From: MH13 sp042140245
Lineage (GTDB): Bacteria; Pseudomonadota; Alphaproteobacteria; Rhizobiales; MH13
NCBI RefSeq assembly: GCF_042140245.1
Contig: NZ_CP159483.1
Span: 1,860,001-1,924,000, forward strand
DNA: 64,000 nucleotides
Reading direction: 5' to 3'
Positions within the stretch are counted from its first letter, which is position 1. Each line of letters begins with the position of its first letter. A model generated the notes under the pieces. It did no database searches and was not told the origin of the DNA. It worked only from the letters and a program-made list of their open reading frames with translations. Of this stretch, positions 17,246 to 25,807 are shown piece after piece. A program made the translations under genes and the position numbers.

Positions 17246-18084
17246 TGGCTGATACAACTGCTCCACAAACGGCCGCGAGTGATACGCAAGCGGCCGGCTT
17301 TCAAATGTCGCAGAAGACCCTTGAGCGGATCATGCCTTGGGCCGTGGTGATTGGTCTCTTCCTGTTTTGGGAGTTGGCGGTCCGGGTTTTTGATTTCCCA
17401 GAATTCATTCTGCCTGCGCCCTCAGTGATCTTTGAGGCCATGTGGCAGTGGCGCGTTCCTATCCTGGAGAACGCCGCGCAGACTGCGATGACAACTGTGG
17501 TTGGCTTTGCGATTGCTATCGTCTTTGGCCTTGTCACCGGGATCATCATCGGGTCGTCGAGCCTCATCTATAATGGCTTTTATCCCGTGCTGATCGGCTT
17601 CAACTCGATCCCCAAAGTGGCCGTGGTGCCCATCCTGGTGATCTGGTTTGGCATCGGCACGGTGCCCGCCATCATCACCGCGTTTCTTATCTCGTTTTTC
17701 CCGATCCTGGTGAACGTTGCGACCGGCATCGCGACTGTGGAGCCGGAGCTGAAGGATGTATTGCGCGCGCTTGGGGCGTCGAAACGCGACATCATCGTGA
17801 AGGTCGGTATTCCGCGTTCGTTGCCCTACTTCTTCGCGTCTTTGAAGATTGCCATCACCGTCGCGTTCGTTGGCTCGATCATTGCCGAGACTGTCGCTTC
17901 CAACAAAGGAATCGGCCATTTGATGATCGTGGCCAGCTCGCGCTTTGAGGTGCCGCTTGTGTTCGCCGGATTGCTCGTGACCGCCATTATGGGCGTCATC
18001 ATGTATGTGATCGCGATCGCGGTGGAGAAGCGGATGACCGGTTGGTCTGTGCGCGAGATGGATGGGCCAGCTGCGGGCAGCTAA
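17245..18084 (+). CDS. ABC transporter permease (SsuC/TauC-like)
   Basis: The permease has 279 residues and about six membrane helices. The EAA coupling motif appears as VLRALGASKRDIIVKVGIPRS. The homodimer should pair with the preceding ATPase. It is the last gene of the plus-strand unit; the next gene is convergent, with 19 bases between the stops. Confidence 0.92.
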   Translation: MADTTAPQTAASDTQAAGFQMSQKTLERIMPWAVVIGLFLFWELAVRVFDFPEFILPAPSVIFEAMWQWRVPILENAAQTAMTTVVGFAIAIVFGLVTGIIIGSSSLIYNGFYPVLIGFNSIPKVAVVPILVIWFGIGTVPAIITAFLISFFPILVNVATGIATVEPELKDVLRALGASKRDIIVKVGIPRSLPYFFASLKIAITVAFVGSIIAETVASNKGIGHLMIVASSRFEVPLVFAGLLVTAIMGVIMYVIAIAVEKRMTGWSVREMDGPAAGS

Positions 18085-18103
18085 CGCTTAAGGGCCAGCC
18101 AGA

Positions 18104-19162
18104 TCACCGGATTGCTTGGCCGTTCTCGTCGAAGAAGCAGACAAAGTCTTTTTCGAAGATCAGCGCGACATCATCGCCGACCTTCACCGTTTCGGTGCCC
18201 GCTACACGCACGATCAATGTGTCGTGCCCTTCTGGTGTGACATAGAGATAGGTGTCGGCGCCAAGATACTCCACGACGTCGACGCGCCCCTTCATGTGAG
18301 CGTAGGACGGATCGCCAAGCTGAACATGTTCGGGGCGAATGCCGAGCTTCACCGCTTTGCGGCCTGTTGCGTGATAGGGGAAGCTGCCGGTGCCATGACC
18401 CTCAATCTTGAAGTTTTCCGCCACCGTTGAGCATGGGATGATGTTCATTTTCGGTGAGCCGATGAACTGCGCAACGAACAGATTGGCTGGGTGCTCGTAA
18501 AGCTCGCGCGGTGAACCGACCTGCTCGATCTGGCCAGCCGATAACACGACGATCTTGTCGGCCAGCGTCATGGCCTCGACCTGATCATGGGTCACGTAGA
18601 TCATGGTCGAGCCGAGATTTTGGTGCAGCTTGGCGATCTCAAAGCGCATCTCGACGCGCAGGGCGGCATCAAGGTTCGACAGTGGCTCATCGAACAGAAA
18701 GGCGCTGGGCTCACGCACGATGGCGCGCCCGATGGCAACGCGCTGACGCTGCCCGCCTGAGAGTGCTTTGGGGCGCCGGTCGAGATAATCATCGAGTTTG
18801 AGGATGCCTGCCGCGTAATCGACTTTCTCTTGGATTTCTGATTTCGGCTTGCCCGCGGTTTTGAGGCCAAAGCCGACATTCTCGCGCACCGACATGTGTG
18901 GGTAGAGCGCGTAGGACTGGAACACCATCGCTAGGCCACGTTGGGACGGAGGCGCCGAGACAACGCTGTTGCCATCGATCAGGATGTCGCCACGCGAAGC
19001 TTCTTCCAGGCCGGAAATGATGCGCAAAAGCGTGGATTTCCCACAGCCAGAGGGGCCGACAAAGACCACGAACTCCCCATCTTCGATCTTGAGGTCCACG
19101 CCCTTGATGACCTGAAGCTCGTCGAACCATTTCTCAACGGATTTGAGTTCAATCGCGCCCAT
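18104..19162 (-). CDS. Sugar ABC transporter ATPase (MalK/UgpC-like)
   Basis: This 352-residue protein has the N-terminal ATPase domain (GPSGCGKST at about 37-45, LSGGQRQRVAIGRAI, FLFDEPLSNLDAALR, VTHDQVEAM) and a C-terminal TOBE/MalK-type regulatory domain from about residue 235, with KLGIRPEHV. It is the last gene of the GH63 transporter operon, 9 bases after the glycosidase stop. Confidence 0.92.
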   Translation of the reverse strand: MGAIELKSVEKWFDELQVIKGVDLKIEDGEFVVFVGPSGCGKSTLLRIISGLEEASRGDILIDGNSVVSAPPSQRGLAMVFQSYALYPHMSVRENVGFGLKTAGKPKSEIQEKVDYAAGILKLDDYLDRRPKALSGGQRQRVAIGRAIVREPSAFLFDEPLSNLDAALRVEMRFEIAKLHQNLGSTMIYVTHDQVEAMTLADKIVVLSAGQIEQVGSPRELYEHPANLFVAQFIGSPKMNIIPCSTVAENFKIEGHGTGSFPYHATGRKAVKLGIRPEHVQLGDPSYAHMKGRVDVVEYLGADTYLYVTPEGHDTLIVRVAGTETVKVGDDVALIFEKDFVCFFDENGQAIR

Positions 19163-19171
19163 TGGAACCCT

Positions 19172-20491
19172 CTACTCTTTTATCTGTGGAGCCCAGGGAG
19201 CCCCTTGTGCGGCGTATTGCAGCCATGTGGCCGCGGTCCAGGAGAACGCGCCGCCACCTGCTGGTGAGCCGTCATTGCAATCGAAGTACTCGGCAAAGCC
19301 GTAACCGGAGAGCAGCGCACGGGTATCCTCCCAGACCTGATGGCCTTCGGCCTCATAGCCCTGCTCGTTGAGACCCCTGCCGATCATCATGTTCATGAAG
19401 GCCCAGACTGGGCCGCGCCAATAGCGGATGGAATCAAAGTTCGGCTGATCGGGGTCATGGCTGGCAACGCCAAATCCGGTCTTCGCGCGGATGCGCCGGA
19501 AGTGGCCGATCATCGCTGCGCGTTGATCGTTACTGCCGACACCGGCGAAGAAGCAGAGCATGGCCGCGTTCGACACGCCCCCGCCATGCTTGGAGGTGCG
19601 CAGATCGAGCGCCGCAAAGGTTTCTTGGCTTGCATCCCACAGGCGATTGACGCCGGTTTCTGCGCGGGCAATCCATTCTTCGATGACGGGTACATCGTCG
19701 ATCTTATTGAGAAACTTGGCCATGCGCAGAAGTGCCCGGTCGGCGGCGAGCAAGATGAACGTCGTTCCGGGATCGGCCACAAAAAACGGGTTGCGCTGGC
19801 CGATGTCGCGCGCGTTCCAGCCAAGCGAACGGCCAAACTCCACAAGCGCGATGTAACGGTCATATTCCTCTTTGGTGGGCCGCATTTTTGCATCGACATG
19901 TTTCAGATCACGCCGTTCATAGGGCGCCACATTGGACCCATCGACGGCTTTCAGAGCTTCGTCCCAATCTGGTGAGTTGTCGCGGCCCGACTCCCAAGGA
20001 TGCGTGATCGCAACAATGCCGAGAGCGCCAGGATCGCGATAGTCGTGCCACCAACGGTGCCAGCGCATTAGCGCATCGAACACCCGTGCCGCCCGCGCCT
20101 GGCCAAGTGCGCCATTGTCGCGGGCTAAGAGTTCCTCAGCACAAAAGGCAGCCACGGGAGGCTGCGAATGCCCTGATGTTGGCACTGGACGCCCTGTGTC
20201 CCAAACATTAGGGCCAGGGAAATAGGTTGGCGCTTCCTTGTGGAAGACGATGTGCGGGATCATGCCGTCGGGCCACTGATGGGCAACGAGGGTTTCGATC
20301 TCGGCCCAAGCGCGATCTAGATCGAAAGCGGCAAAGCCCATTGCGACAATCGCGGAGTCCCAGTTCCACTGATAGGGATAGAGACCTGCTGTCGGAACGG
20401 TGTAACCGCCACGGTCGTTGCCGGTAATGATGGCCTGCGCCTCGCGCGAGAGGGTGGCATCATCCACGTGGAGTTTTTCTGCTGCGCCCAT
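19172..20491 (-). CDS. GH63-like glycosidase (mannosylglycerate/glucosylglycerate hydrolase-like)
   Basis: This protein of 439 residues has an (alpha/alpha)6-barrel type sequence. YQWNWDSAI near residues 40-48, HPWESGRDNSPDWD near 162-175 (the Asp is a candidate acid), RGPVWAFMN, and the late Phe-Ser-Trp near AGGGAFSWTAATW fit bacterial GH63 / MGH1-like enzymes. It has no signal peptide, so it is cytoplasmic and acts after uptake. It lies between the permease and ATPase genes, so the transported compound is probably its substrate. Mannosyl- or glucosylglycerate, marine compatible solutes, are reasonable guesses. Confidence 0.75.
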   Translation of the reverse strand: MGAAEKLHVDDATLSREAQAIITGNDRGGYTVPTAGLYPYQWNWDSAIVAMGFAAFDLDRAWAEIETLVAHQWPDGMIPHIVFHKEAPTYFPGPNVWDTGRPVPTSGHSQPPVAAFCAEELLARDNGALGQARAARVFDALMRWHRWWHDYRDPGALGIVAITHPWESGRDNSPDWDEALKAVDGSNVAPYERRDLKHVDAKMRPTKEEYDRYIALVEFGRSLGWNARDIGQRNPFFVADPGTTFILLAADRALLRMAKFLNKIDDVPVIEEWIARAETGVNRLWDASQETFAALDLRTSKHGGGVSNAAMLCFFAGVGSNDQRAAMIGHFRRIRAKTGFGVASHDPDQPNFDSIRYWRGPVWAFMNMMIGRGLNEQGYEAEGHQVWEDTRALLSGYGFAEYFDCNDGSPAGGGAFSWTAATWLQYAAQGAPWAPQIKE

Positions 20492-20495
20492 GTAA

Positions 20496-21770
20496 TCAGC
20501 CTTTCACGCTGCCAGCTGTCAGACCGGCGACCAGGAAGCGCTCCAGCCACAGGAAAACGACCAGCACCGGCACGGTGGCCACCACGGCACCTGCCATCAA
20601 ATGCTGGCGCGGCACTTCGGACGAGTTGAGAGAGACCACGCCGCGGGAGAGCGTGAAGATCGATGGATCATCGAGGAACATGAAGGCGAACAGGAACTCG
20701 TTCCACGCAATCATGAAGACATAAAGCGAGACCGAGGCGAGGGCGGGCAGAGCGAGCGGCAGCGTGATTTTAATGATCACACCAAAGCGCGTTAGTCCGT
20801 CCATTAAGCCTGCTTCTTCAAGCTCTGCCGGGATGCCCTCGAAGTAGCCCTTCAACATGTAAAGCGCGACCGGCACCGTTGTTGCCGGATAGACGATCAG
20901 CAGGCCAAGCAGCGAGTTACGTAGGCCAAGCTGGGAGAACACAGCGTAGAGCGGGATCACCAAAACAATCGCTGGCACCATGTAGATCAGCAGGATCGAG
21001 CGGGCGAAGGCGTGCTGACCTTTGAACCGGAGGCGCGCGACGGCATAGGCGCCTGGGATGGAGAAGAGCAGTGTCAGGATCACCGTCGCGGTGGAAACGA
21101 TGAACGAGACCAGAAGATAGCGGCCAAAGTTGAACTGGGTGAAGAGCTCGTAATAGCTGGAGAAAAGACTGCTGAAGCCTTGTGATAGATCAATGGAGAG
21201 GTCCAGCGGATTGGCGAGCAGTTCGGCCTGATTTTTCAGGCTGGTCATCACCATCACGTAAAAGGGTAGGGCGACCATGACCGTGAAAATGACAAAGCCC
21301 AGGCCTTTCATCGTGCGGATGAAAGCCGCTTCGGCCATGTAGCGTGACACTTGGCCGGACGGCAGGTCGCCGGTCATCAGTGTTGTGCCGATTACGGTCA
21401 GCATGCCCAAGACCGCCAGCGCGATGCCTTGCCAGACAGCGATGGCATCCATGGGCAAGCCGAAAGGCATGGCGAACGTCGCCAACAGATGCACGATAAG
21501 GAACAGGATGAAGGCAATGGCGCGCGAGCGCTTTGTGGCGCGGGCGGCTGGATCGAGCGCGCCGATGTAACCACCAGCCACCAAACCGGCCAAGGCGGCA
21601 GCGCCCGCCGGTGGCGACGCGAAAGCACCGGTGATAAGGCCGAGCGTCACGCCGACCACAATCATAACAACGAAGCCAGCCAAAGCGCCGATGACCGCAC
21701 TGATGAGGGTGCCAGTGCCAAAGGCAAAACCTGATTGGCTGGGAGCAGGGGACGTGTCTGCAATTGCCAT
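20496..21770 (-). CDS. Sugar ABC transporter permease (MalG-like) with extra N-terminal helices
   Basis: The last 280 residues or so form a MalG-type permease (EAA motif EEAGLMDGLTRFGVIIKITLPL). The first 140 residues hold about four additional hydrophobic segments rich in Ala and Gly, giving 424 residues instead of the usual 280-300. Part of this extension (VTLGLITGAFASPPAGAA) looks like a separate membrane module. It follows the MalF-like gene by 3 bases and precedes the GH63 gene by 4. Confidence 0.88.
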   Translation of the reverse strand: MAIADTSPAPSQSGFAFGTGTLISAVIGALAGFVVMIVVGVTLGLITGAFASPPAGAAALAGLVAGGYIGALDPAARATKRSRAIAFILFLIVHLLATFAMPFGLPMDAIAVWQGIALAVLGMLTVIGTTLMTGDLPSGQVSRYMAEAAFIRTMKGLGFVIFTVMVALPFYVMVMTSLKNQAELLANPLDLSIDLSQGFSSLFSSYYELFTQFNFGRYLLVSFIVSTATVILTLLFSIPGAYAVARLRFKGQHAFARSILLIYMVPAIVLVIPLYAVFSQLGLRNSLLGLLIVYPATTVPVALYMLKGYFEGIPAELEEAGLMDGLTRFGVIIKITLPLALPALASVSLYVFMIAWNEFLFAFMFLDDPSIFTLSRGVVSLNSSEVPRQHLMAGAVVATVPVLVVFLWLERFLVAGLTAGSVKG

Positions 21771-21773
21771 GGC

Positions 21774-23072
21774 CTACGCCCCTCCTTCTTTGGGTGAGAA
21801 TTTGAAGAAGGCGAGTGCAAACGCCAGAAGCACGAAAAAGACGACCACGGCCACGGCAGCACCGGCGCCAAGATTGGAAAGGGCAAAGCCCTGCTCATAA
21901 ACCTGAACGGTCAGCGTGCGCGTTCCTGCGGCACCGCCTGTCAGCAGGAAGATGTCGTCGAACTTGTTGAAGGTCCAAATGAACCGCAGCAGGAAGAGCA
22001 CCGAGAGGATGCCAACCAGTTGCGGCAGAGACAGATACCAGAACTGTTGCAGGGGCGTTGCACCATCCATCTCGGCGGCTTCATACATTTCTGAGGACAC
22101 CGATTGCATCGCCGCCAGGATGAACAAGAAGGAGAGCGGGAAGTATCGCCAGGCTTCAAAGGCAATCACGGTGGAGAGCGCGACGGGGAACCCGAACGTC
22201 AGCCCAAAAATGGTGATGTCCACTTCTCGCGTGCCGAAGAAATTGATTGGCGCGCCTATCAGCCCCATCTCGACCAGCATCGCGTTGATGGTGCCCGAAA
22301 ACGGATCAAGCAGAATGAGCCAGGTGAAGGCCACCGCGATGACCGGTGCGACATAGGGGAAGAGAAACAGTCCGCGCAGGATGCCGCGCCCTTTAAAAGC
22401 GGTGTTCATTAACTGGGCGGCAAACAGGCCAACGATCAGAGCACCTGCGGTGGAGAACACCGTGTAGTAGATCGTGACGCGCAAAACGCTCCAAAACTCT
22501 GAGCTGTCAAAGATGCGCTCGAAGTTCTCCCACGTGAAATCCAGGCTGGTGAGCACGTTGACGCCTGAGCCCGTAACCGCTGGGTCGGTGGCGCGAACAT
22601 CAGAGGGTTGATCGAGAAAGGCTTGGTTGACGTCGGCTTGCAAGCGGAAGCGTTCGCGAAAGCCACCTTCCAGATCGCCGAGTGAGCAGGAGAGTTCACG
22701 GCCGGTGAGGATGCAACGTTCATCAAGGCTGGTAACTGTGAGGCCGGCAGGGATGGTGTCGGTGAAGGCTGCCTCGCGCACCGGCTGATTGGGTGAGGAA
22801 TTGCGAATGCGATATTCCAGCTCCACCTCATCGCCAACCGCTTCGGCATCGCCTCGCAAGCGCTCCGTCACCAATGCGGTGGGCGCACGTAGATCGGCCA
22901 GCTCGACCGGTTTGACGGAGATCCAGAAATTGGCAAGCAGCGGTCCTAGGACGACCAAAACCACGATCAGCGCGGTTGGCAGCAGCATGCCAAAGGCAAG
23001 CTTGGCCTCGCGCTTGCGCATCGGACCTGAGCCTTTGGGCGGGCCTAAGGAGGAGGAGTCAGCAATCGACAC
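21774..23072 (-). CDS. Sugar ABC transporter permease (MalF-like) with periplasmic DUF11-like insertion
   Basis: The C-terminal part is an ordinary MalF-type permease (EAAEMDGATPLQQFWYLSLP). Between helix 1 (about 27-50) and helix 2 lies a periplasmic insertion of about 120 residues. Residues 66-150 read like a DUF11 repeat: VELEYRIRNSSPN, TDTIPAGLTV, then two Cys (120 and 129) and a CSLGDL segment. Start choice is uncertain: I use GTG at 23072 (433 residues); ATG at 23021 is the main alternative, and neither has a strong ribosome site. It follows the binding-protein gene in the operon. Confidence 0.85.
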   Translation of the reverse strand: MSIADSSSLGPPKGSGPMRKREAKLAFGMLLPTALIVVLVVLGPLLANFWISVKPVELADLRAPTALVTERLRGDAEAVGDEVELEYRIRNSSPNQPVREAAFTDTIPAGLTVTSLDERCILTGRELSCSLGDLEGGFRERFRLQADVNQAFLDQPSDVRATDPAVTGSGVNVLTSLDFTWENFERIFDSSEFWSVLRVTIYYTVFSTAGALIVGLFAAQLMNTAFKGRGILRGLFLFPYVAPVIAVAFTWLILLDPFSGTINAMLVEMGLIGAPINFFGTREVDITIFGLTFGFPVALSTVIAFEAWRYFPLSFLFILAAMQSVSSEMYEAAEMDGATPLQQFWYLSLPQLVGILSVLFLLRFIWTFNKFDDIFLLTGGAAGTRTLTVQVYEQGFALSNLGAGAAVAVVVFFVLLAFALAFFKFSPKEGGA

Positions 23073-23176
23073 GGCGTTTACCCGATAGAGACAACGGACA
23101 CAGGAGAAAGCGCCAGAAGGGGGAGGGCGGCACTGCCCAAACGAGCAGTGCCGCATCTAGCATGTAACGAGCAGCC

Positions 23177-24526
23177 TTATTCGACGGCGGCTGCCAGCTC
23201 TTCATTGATGATCGCAACTGTGGCCGCAGCGTCGCGCTCGCCATCAATGAACTCGCGCACATAGCGGTTGATGATTTGCGAGTTGATGATCTGCGATGCG
23301 ACCGAAAGCTGGCCTTCTTCCACACCCCAGCGTGCGGCGGTTTCAAGGCCAGCGACGATGCTGCCAATCACCTCTTCAGGATAGAGGTCAGACAGCGGTG
23401 CGCGGCGATCGACGCCCACATCCAGCATCGACCAACCATCAACATACTCGGTTGGATTGTCCTCAGTGCCGCGGCGGACAGGGAATTTGCCCTCCGGTGC
23501 AATGGAAAGCGTCGACATATAGCCTTCGCTCATCGAGTACTCAACGAATGCCTGCGCCACATCGAGGTTGGCGCCAGAGGTGATGCCAAGATAACGGATG
23601 TCCGCCCAGGCGGCTCCATCGGGGTTCGACGGACCAGAGATGGTGGTCACAACACCGGTATTGGAAGCCAGCTCGCGCGACGTTGGATCATCATTGACTG
23701 TCGGCGGGGCGCTGTCGCGCAGACCGGCCAGCTCATCAAGAATGAACGGTGACCAGATAATCATCGCGGCTTGACCAGCGAAGTAGAGCTCGCGCGATTG
23801 CTGCCAGAAGAGATCGCCTGGAGGCGAGGCTTCGGCGATCGCTTTGTAAAACTCCAGCACTTCGATGGTTGCGTCTTCGTCAAGCTCATCGAACCCATCA
23901 TCGTCGACAGGGGAGACGCCATTGGCCAGGAATACATGCTCCAGCACCTGGCTCATAAAGTTTTCATCGATCTTGGTCGCCGCGACAAAGCCGAACACTT
24001 CCGGTGGATTGTGAAGCGCTTCAACGGCGGCCAAGATGTTGGCGTAGGAGTTTGGGGCTTCCAGACCAGCCGCTTCAAACAGATCGGTGCGGTAGACAAC
24101 CATCTGTGTCCAACCGTCCACTGGCACTGCGGCGTAAAGATCATCGTCGATCTCAGCCATCTCAAGCGCACCTGGTGCGAACGTGTCGTCGCCCAGATCA
24201 TCGATGATGTCGGTCGCGGCATCCGGGTCGAGGATGCCAGCCTCTGCCCAAGGCAGAACATATTGAAGGGTATGATAGATCACGTCCGGCAGATCGCCCG
24301 CGGCGAAAGCGGCGGTCGCGCGTGTGCCCAGATCGGACTCGGTGACTGGGATCACGTCAACATCATGGCCCGTCGCAGCGGTGAAATCGGCGGCCATTTG
24401 TTCCTGGATCGCGAGGCGTTCAGGTTGCTCTTCGGTTGTCCAGAAGCGGATCGTTTCTGCACTTGCAGCCGACGCCAAAAACGTACCAGCCAAAAGCGCG
24501 CTAACGGTAAGGGTTGTTGTTTTCAT
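23177..24526 (-). CDS. Sugar ABC transporter substrate-binding protein (SBP family 1)
   Basis: The 449-residue protein starts at ATG 24526, with GGGAGA 6 bases upstream and a clear signal peptide (KTTTLTVSALLAGTFLASAASA). The mature part begins ETIRFWTTEEQPERL and continues as an extracellular solute-binding family 1 fold (IPVTESDLGTRATAAFAAGDLPDVI). It is very acidic. It heads the GH63 transporter operon and has a LacI-type operator-like sequence in its leader. Confidence 0.92.
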   Translation of the reverse strand: MKTTTLTVSALLAGTFLASAASAETIRFWTTEEQPERLAIQEQMAADFTAATGHDVDVIPVTESDLGTRATAAFAAGDLPDVIYHTLQYVLPWAEAGILDPDAATDIIDDLGDDTFAPGALEMAEIDDDLYAAVPVDGWTQMVVYRTDLFEAAGLEAPNSYANILAAVEALHNPPEVFGFVAATKIDENFMSQVLEHVFLANGVSPVDDDGFDELDEDATIEVLEFYKAIAEASPPGDLFWQQSRELYFAGQAAMIIWSPFILDELAGLRDSAPPTVNDDPTSRELASNTGVVTTISGPSNPDGAAWADIRYLGITSGANLDVAQAFVEYSMSEGYMSTLSIAPEGKFPVRRGTEDNPTEYVDGWSMLDVGVDRRAPLSDLYPEEVIGSIVAGLETAARWGVEEGQLSVASQIINSQIINRYVREFIDGERDAAATVAIINEELAAAVE

Positions 24527-24544
24527 TGCTGTCTCCCTAGAACT

Positions 24545-24556
24545 GGAAGCGCTTTC
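24545..24556. promoter_or_regulatory. LacI-family operator-like palindrome in the leader of the sugar-transporter operon
   Basis: GGAAGCGCTTTC is a near-palindrome with the central CG and flanking AAG/CTT typical of LacI/GalR-family operators. It lies 19 bases upstream of the binding-protein start, where a bound repressor would block transcription or clearance. No LacI-type gene is in the window, so the regulator would be encoded elsewhere. Confidence 0.45.
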
Positions 24557-24574
24557 GGGGCTTTCACCACCGAG

Positions 24575-24604
24575 CGCCCGACCTCGTTGATCGAGGTTCG
24601 GGCG
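24575..24604. terminator. Hairpin between the cytochrome b561 gene and the sugar-transporter operon
   Basis: CGCCCGACCTCG and CGAGGTTCGGGCG form a 12-bp stem with one bulged T and a 5-base loop. It lies past the end of the cytochrome b561 gene on the minus strand and before the transporter promoter area. There is no T-run on the minus strand, so termination is only probable. Confidence 0.4.
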
Positions 24605-24677
24605 AAAACCTAGGCGATGAAAAATCCTTCGTCCAGCCCAACTATTAGGCAGGCGATTAGGGTTGGGTCTTGTTGGA

Positions 24678-25205
24678 CTAACTACGCTTGCCAAACCACA
24701 TGCGGCTTATCAATCCGTCATGGCGCACCAGCTCGTGATAAAAAGCTGCTGCTATATGGCCAAGGATCAGGATCGCAAGGGCCGCTGCGAAGAAGCCATG
24801 GGCAGCCCGAGGCGCTAGCTCGTCGAACACTGGAAGTGGATCACCAGATCCGCCAAAAACGATAGGGGGAAGGCCGCCTAGCACGCTCATCGCGATCCCA
24901 GAACCCACGAGCGCGAACACCAAGAGATAGAGCGCCCAATGCGCCAGTCGCGCGATGCGGTTTAGGGCTGAGATTCCAATGTCAGCTTCCGGTGGATGCT
25001 CCGTCCGCAACCGGACGACCAGGCGCACCAACATCAGAAGAAGGATCACCGCTCCGCCGATCATATGAGAGCGCAAGGCATCGATTTTGGCTGGATCGCT
25101 TTCCGGGATTGGGTCGAGCGCAAAATTGCCGATCAGAAGCGCCGCGATAATGAGCAGGGCCAGAAGCCAATGAAGTGTCACAAGGACGGGATGGTAGCGG
25201 GTCAT
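24678..25205 (-). CDS. Cytochrome b561-family membrane protein
   Basis: The start at ATG 25205 has a strong AAGGAGG site 7 bases upstream. The 175-residue protein has four membrane helices with paired His residues (YHPVLVTLHW at the N terminus, ALRSHMIGG, LARLAHWALYL and AAHGFFA) fitting two b-type hemes. Such CybB-like proteins pass electrons from quinol in the membrane, and some act on superoxide. It is divergent from a MarR regulator that may control it. Confidence 0.88.
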   Translation of the reverse strand: MTRYHPVLVTLHWLLALLIIAALLIGNFALDPIPESDPAKIDALRSHMIGGAVILLLMLVRLVVRLRTEHPPEADIGISALNRIARLAHWALYLLVFALVGSGIAMSVLGGLPPIVFGGSGDPLPVFDELAPRAAHGFFAAALAILILGHIAAAFYHELVRHDGLISRMWFGKRS

Positions 25206-25259
25206 GGCATGCCTCCTTAGCGCTGCTGACAAGATCTTCTTAGCTCAGCTTCTTTATTG

Positions 25260-25281
25260 TTGCAATATGCAAATGTTGCAA
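25260..25281. promoter_or_regulatory. Paired TTGCAA elements between the cytochrome b561 and marR genes
   Basis: Two copies of the self-complementary hexamer TTGCAA (25260-25265 and 25276-25281) start 16 bases apart in an AT-rich stretch of the divergent promoter region. Wider identity extends the repeat (GTTGCAATATGCAAAT against GTTGCAAAATGCGATT). This would suit dimeric MarR binding on one face of the helix, a plausible autoregulatory operator. Confidence 0.45.
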
Positions 25282-25327
25282 AATGCGATTTTTGTTCGTA
25301 AGGCGCTGGCTATAGGGGTGAGTTCGG

Positions 25328-25807
25328 ATGGCAGGTGAGATGGAAACTCTGGGCGAACAAGCACGCGCTGTGCGCGAGGCAAGCACGGGCTGGCATATTC
25401 AGCGTCTCGCAGGGCAGTTGGATCGCGCTATGAACACCGCCTTGCAATCACACGGGCTCACCGTTCAATCCTTTGCGATTGTTATGACGCTCATCGCAGA
25501 CGCTGGTCTGTCGCAGAAGGAAATTGGGCAGCGGTTTAGTGCACCGGCTTATGCGATCAGCCGGGCGATTGATGGTTTGGAGCGCGATGGGTTTTTGGAG
25601 CGGCGCACTGATCCATCTTCACGCCGCGCCAACACGGTTCATGCCACGCAAAAGGCCAAAGACCTTGCGCCGCAGCTTTTTGCGGTTATCGCTGATGTGA
25701 ACGCGCGCTTGTTGGACAGTTTGGATGAAGCTGAGCAGGCGCAGCTGATCGCGCTGCTTGCCCGTGTGCTCGCCAACAATGCGTTGAATTCAGCAAAGCC
25801 TGCCTAG
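25328..25807 (+). CDS. MarR-family transcriptional regulator
   Basis: The 159-residue winged-helix protein has the MarR layout: N-terminal helix with WHIQRLAGQLDRAMN, DNA-binding region GLSQKEIGQRFSAPAYAISRAIDGLERDGFLERR, wing DPSSRRANTVHAT and C-terminal dimer helices. An in-frame ATG at 25340 preceded by GGTGAG is an alternative start. Divergence from cytochrome b561 suggests that gene as its target. Its stop overlaps the convergent rutR-like stop. Confidence 0.9.
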   Translation: MAGEMETLGEQARAVREASTGWHIQRLAGQLDRAMNTALQSHGLTVQSFAIVMTLIADAGLSQKEIGQRFSAPAYAISRAIDGLERDGFLERRTDPSSRRANTVHATQKAKDLAPQLFAVIADVNARLLDSLDEAEQAQLIALLARVLANNALNSAKPA

